Positions 18,824 to 21,101 of a DNA stretch of 21,101 bases are shown here, piece after piece. The stretch's first letter is position 1, and the number at the start of each line of letters is the position of its first letter. The position numbers and the translations under genes were made by a program. Below the pieces are notes generated by a model. It saw only the letters and a list, made by a program, of their open reading frames with translations, had not been told where the DNA came from and ran no database searches. The DNA is from Antrodiella citrinella (Eukaryota; Basidiomycota; Agaricomycetes; Polyporales; Steccherinaceae): contig SGPM01000416.1 in assembly GCA_004802725.1 (NCBI GenBank), forward strand, positions 1 to 21,101, given 5' to 3'.

Positions 18824-19331
18824 ATGTTGCATGATCTGCGTCGATTACATTCATGTGTAGCTCCTTCATGACCATACTTTGCATTTTCTCACCATGTAAG
18901 TATGCCTATGCCGATTTACTAGTAAAGCGAACGGAAGTGTGTGCCGTCTCTATGGTGTTATGCAACAACGACTACCTCTCGTTCTGGATGCTCTCGAAGA
19001 CGACGAGCTCGTCGCCGCCGCCGTTCTCATCAGGGAATGATGGGATTGTGTTTCGGGTATGATGAATTGAATGATGGAGTTGAAGCGGTCGTCTAAATTT
19101 ACGAGCCTCTGTTTCCCGCCCTCATCTCGTCTGGCCACCATTCCGCCAGAACCTCTTCCTCCCTTGTTCTGTTGCCTCCGACGCTGCCCATCATAGCAGC
19201 AACACGCTCATTGACACAGGCGAACACTCGCCGTCCTCGCTCTTCAGCGACCGTAACCATCTAATCTTTCGTAGGGCCCACCGCCACATATCATCTCGAG
19301 TCCATCCGCTGGACCCTCGCTTCCCCTCCCC
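18824..19331. other. Intergenic between uL23 and the secreted protein gene
   Basis: No gene is seen. The first part is the 3' flank of uL23. From about 19130 to 19331 the plus strand is pyrimidine-rich and ends in CTTCCCCTCCCC directly before the ATG at 19332, typical of a fungal promoter and leader. Confidence 0.4.
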
Positions 19332-21101
19332 ATGTATCTGCATAACAACCACCTCTTATTTGCTCTTCTCTCTGCCCTTCTCGCCCAACTCGCTGCTGGC
19401 GTCGATGCCTCTCATTCTGCCGTCACGTCTTCTCATGCCCGGCGTTCTCTGAACATCAAAAACCGCGTCCTCGACGACATCGCTGCGAGGGAGTTCAGTG
19501 GTCGCGGTCTCCGACGGGATGACCTGCTGGATGGTCTAGGTGAGCACAGTTTCGACGCCGTTTTCTTCTGGCTTTTGTCGCGCCATTTGCGCTGCTCTGT
19601 CCCGGCACAGCCTTGCCAAGACGCCGTGGCGACTTTTCACCGACGACGTTCTTGGTCTGTGCATGCCTTGGTGTTCGTGGTTTGGACCTTCAGCACAAGT
19701 TGCTGTATCTGCTGGCAGCGTCTTTGTTCTTTCTTCGGGGGCTATGGTTGCCGCCTCATGGGTGATCAATGTGAAGAGCCGTATTAATGAGCGCACTCGT
19801 GTACGGTGTTTCCGCATTTTACGGACGGCGCATCCAGCCCTATGATGTTCTGCATGTGCTGAGCCGCCAATTTGCTACACACTCATCAGAGATAGAGCCC
19901 TTGGAGGTGTTAGGCTTTGCCATCCTTCGTACGGATTTAGATATCTGTCTTTGATCTGTCGTGGACGTCGAGAAGTCGCTGCAGGGACTTGACTGATTTG
20001 CGAATTTCGAGTCCTTTCGTCCCCCGCGCACTCTGTATTTTCACACGTGCAGTCTCGCTAATCCATGATCTATTCCTCCTCTAGGTCTGGGTGACCTTGG
20101 CGATGCCCTCGGATTGGGACCGGATTCAGTTTCTCTGGTCCCCGCAACATCTACCACAGATCCTGGTGCCACCGCCGCATCGTCAGCAAGCGCAACATCC
20201 TCGAGTACCGATTCTTCGACTGACCCCGCGTCTTCCACGCCGAGTGATACCCCGAGCAGCACACTATCGTCTACAAATTCCGCAAGTTCCACATCTGCGC
20301 CAAGCACGGACACTGGTAGCTCTACGCCGTCGTCTACACCCAGCTCTACACCGTCCTCCACTCCGTCTTCTACTCCAACTGACACGCCCACCTCCGCGCC
20401 GGACAGTGCTACACCAACGCCTCCACCGACCACCACGTCCTGTGATCTCTTGGGTCTAAACTGTATCACGTCCGTGCTGGGCAGCGGTGTATCCGCCATC
20501 ACCAGTGCAATCTTGCCACCGGCTACTCCAACGGACACTCCGACAGATACTCCCGCGTCTACGCCAACTGACACGCCATCGTCGACTCCTTCGGCCACTC
20601 CCTCTGATCCAGTGAGCGTTGCTTCCAGTCCTTCGGTCACTGACAATGGGTCATCTACGCCAGCGACGTCGCCATCGGACACACCTACGTCCCAGCCTAG
20701 CACGCCCACAGATGCGCCCACGTCTGCCCCAGACACTACACCGACACCTCCGCCGACGACCACATCGTGTGATCTCTTAGGGTTGAACTGTATCACGTCT
20801 GTCCTGGGCAGCGGTGTTTCTGCGATTACGAGTGCAATCCTGCCCCCGGCTACGCCGACCGATACGCCGTCTTCGACTCCTTCGTCGACTCCTACCGATC
20901 CAGCGAGCGTCGCCTCGAGTCCTACGGTCACTGATAATGGGTCATCGACACCTGCAAGCTCTCCTAGCAGTGCACCTTCGTCGCAGCCTGTCATCATCAG
21001 CGTCCTGTCGTCGATTCTGAACCCGAGCACCCCGCCACCTAGCAGCCAGCCGACGCCGCCTCCCAGCAGTGCTCCTCCCCCGAGCAGCCAAGCAACGCCG
21101 C
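19332..21101 (+). CDS. Secreted Ser/Thr/Pro-rich surface protein with internal repeat (3' end beyond window)
   Basis: Exon 1 (19332-19539) encodes a signal peptide (MYLHNNHLLFALLSALLAQL, likely cut after GVDA) and a short pro-like region with dibasic sites (HARRSLN, GRGLRRDDLL). A GTGAGC...CTCTAG intron (19540-20084) joins in phase 1 to exon 2, which is open to the window end without a stop. Exon 2 starts GLGDLGDALGLGPDSVSLVP, followed by long Ser/Thr/Pro/Asp runs that would carry O-mannose. Two units each contain SCDLLGLNCITSVLGSGVSA then ITSAILPPATPTDTP, with the cysteine codons exactly 327 nt (109 codons) apart. A NGSS sequon follows each. A weaker third element (VIISVLSSILNPSTPPP) lies near 20990. 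The architecture suggests a cell-wall or extracellular mucin-like protein. A GPI signal or other end domain would be outside the window. I do not recognise a named family. Confidence 0.75.
19540..20084 (+). other. 545-bp intron, about ten times the local norm
   Basis: Donor GTGAGC and acceptor CTCTAG, with a CTAAT branch-like site near 20058, join the two exons of the secreted protein gene exactly in phase. Other introns in the window are 47-90 bp. The 5' half is open for 101 codons in one frame but shows no family features. An unrecognised internal exon is possible. Confidence 0.5.
20374..20972 (+). repeat. Two coding repeat units, 327-nt period
   Basis: Units at about 20374-20685 and 20704-20972 encode nearly the same order: Thr/Pro linker, PPPTTTSCDLLGLNC, ITSVLGSGVSAITSAIL, a Thr/Pro spacer, then SVASSP and TDNGSSTP. 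The TGT GAT codons fall at 20441 and 20768. Most differences are at third codon positions, so the protein repeat is better preserved than the DNA; the spacers differ in length by whole codons. Confidence 0.85.

Noticed and set aside
20041..21030. 329-codon minus-strand frame rich in Val/Gly/Asp
   Set aside because: It is the shadow of the Ser/Thr/Pro-rich plus-strand exon, which joins a signal-peptide exon in phase.
1..21101. CRISPR array, prokaryotic operon or prophage
   Set aside because: Spliced nuclear fungal genes throughout and no regularly spaced repeats.

Overview
The window looks like nuclear DNA of a mushroom-forming basidiomycete (Agaricomycete). The evidence is the many phase-consistent introns of about 47-65 bp with GT(A/G)NG-AG borders, a C-terminal AA9 polysaccharide monooxygenase fragment with a fungal CBM1, an F-box fragment, APH-like kinase relics of the type abundant in mushrooms, and a spliced gene for ribosomal protein uL23. 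Two single ambiguous bases (12549, 13128) show that the sequence is not of uniform quality, which matters for every frameshift reported here.

Layout. 1-2450: no complete gene; a C-terminal fragment of a multi-pass membrane protein (minus, about 1163-1604) lies head to head with a C-terminal AA9-CBM1 fragment (plus, 1668-2447). 2755-4253 (minus): a 3-exon gene for a PD-(D/E)XK nuclease-like protein. 4879-5623 (plus): a 2-exon gene of unknown function; these two genes are divergent and each has a TATA-like box. 6063-6486 (minus): the last two exons of an unrecognised gene. 7880-9935 (minus): a nine-exon gene with a C2-like N-terminus and about four membrane segments, including coding exons of only 11, 17 and 17 nt; the assembled frame closes exactly at 540 aa. 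About 10130-10538: an unexplained coding-like relic and the orphan last exon of an acyl-CoA ligase (4CL type). 11113-13072: two damaged APH-like kinase genes, tail to tail. 13336-14494 (plus): a conserved fungal gene of unknown function, interrupted by one extra base. 15652-16032 (plus): a short coding-like frame. 16918-17597 (minus): a broken F-box protein gene. 18180-18823 (plus): intact 4-exon uL23 (RPL23A/L25). 19332-21101 (plus, cut by the window edge): a secreted Ser/Thr/Pro-rich surface protein with a 545-bp intron and a 327-nt repeat.

There is no operon logic. Intact genes of conserved or unknown function are separated by stretches rich in gene relics, mostly terminal 3' pieces of families that expand and decay quickly in mushrooms. 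The most interesting items are the inverted kinase pseudogene pair, whose copies have decayed in different ways, the microexon-rich C2/membrane gene, the nuclease-like protein, and the abrupt junction of two truncated genes near 1605-1667. No clearly new multi-gene system could be supported.
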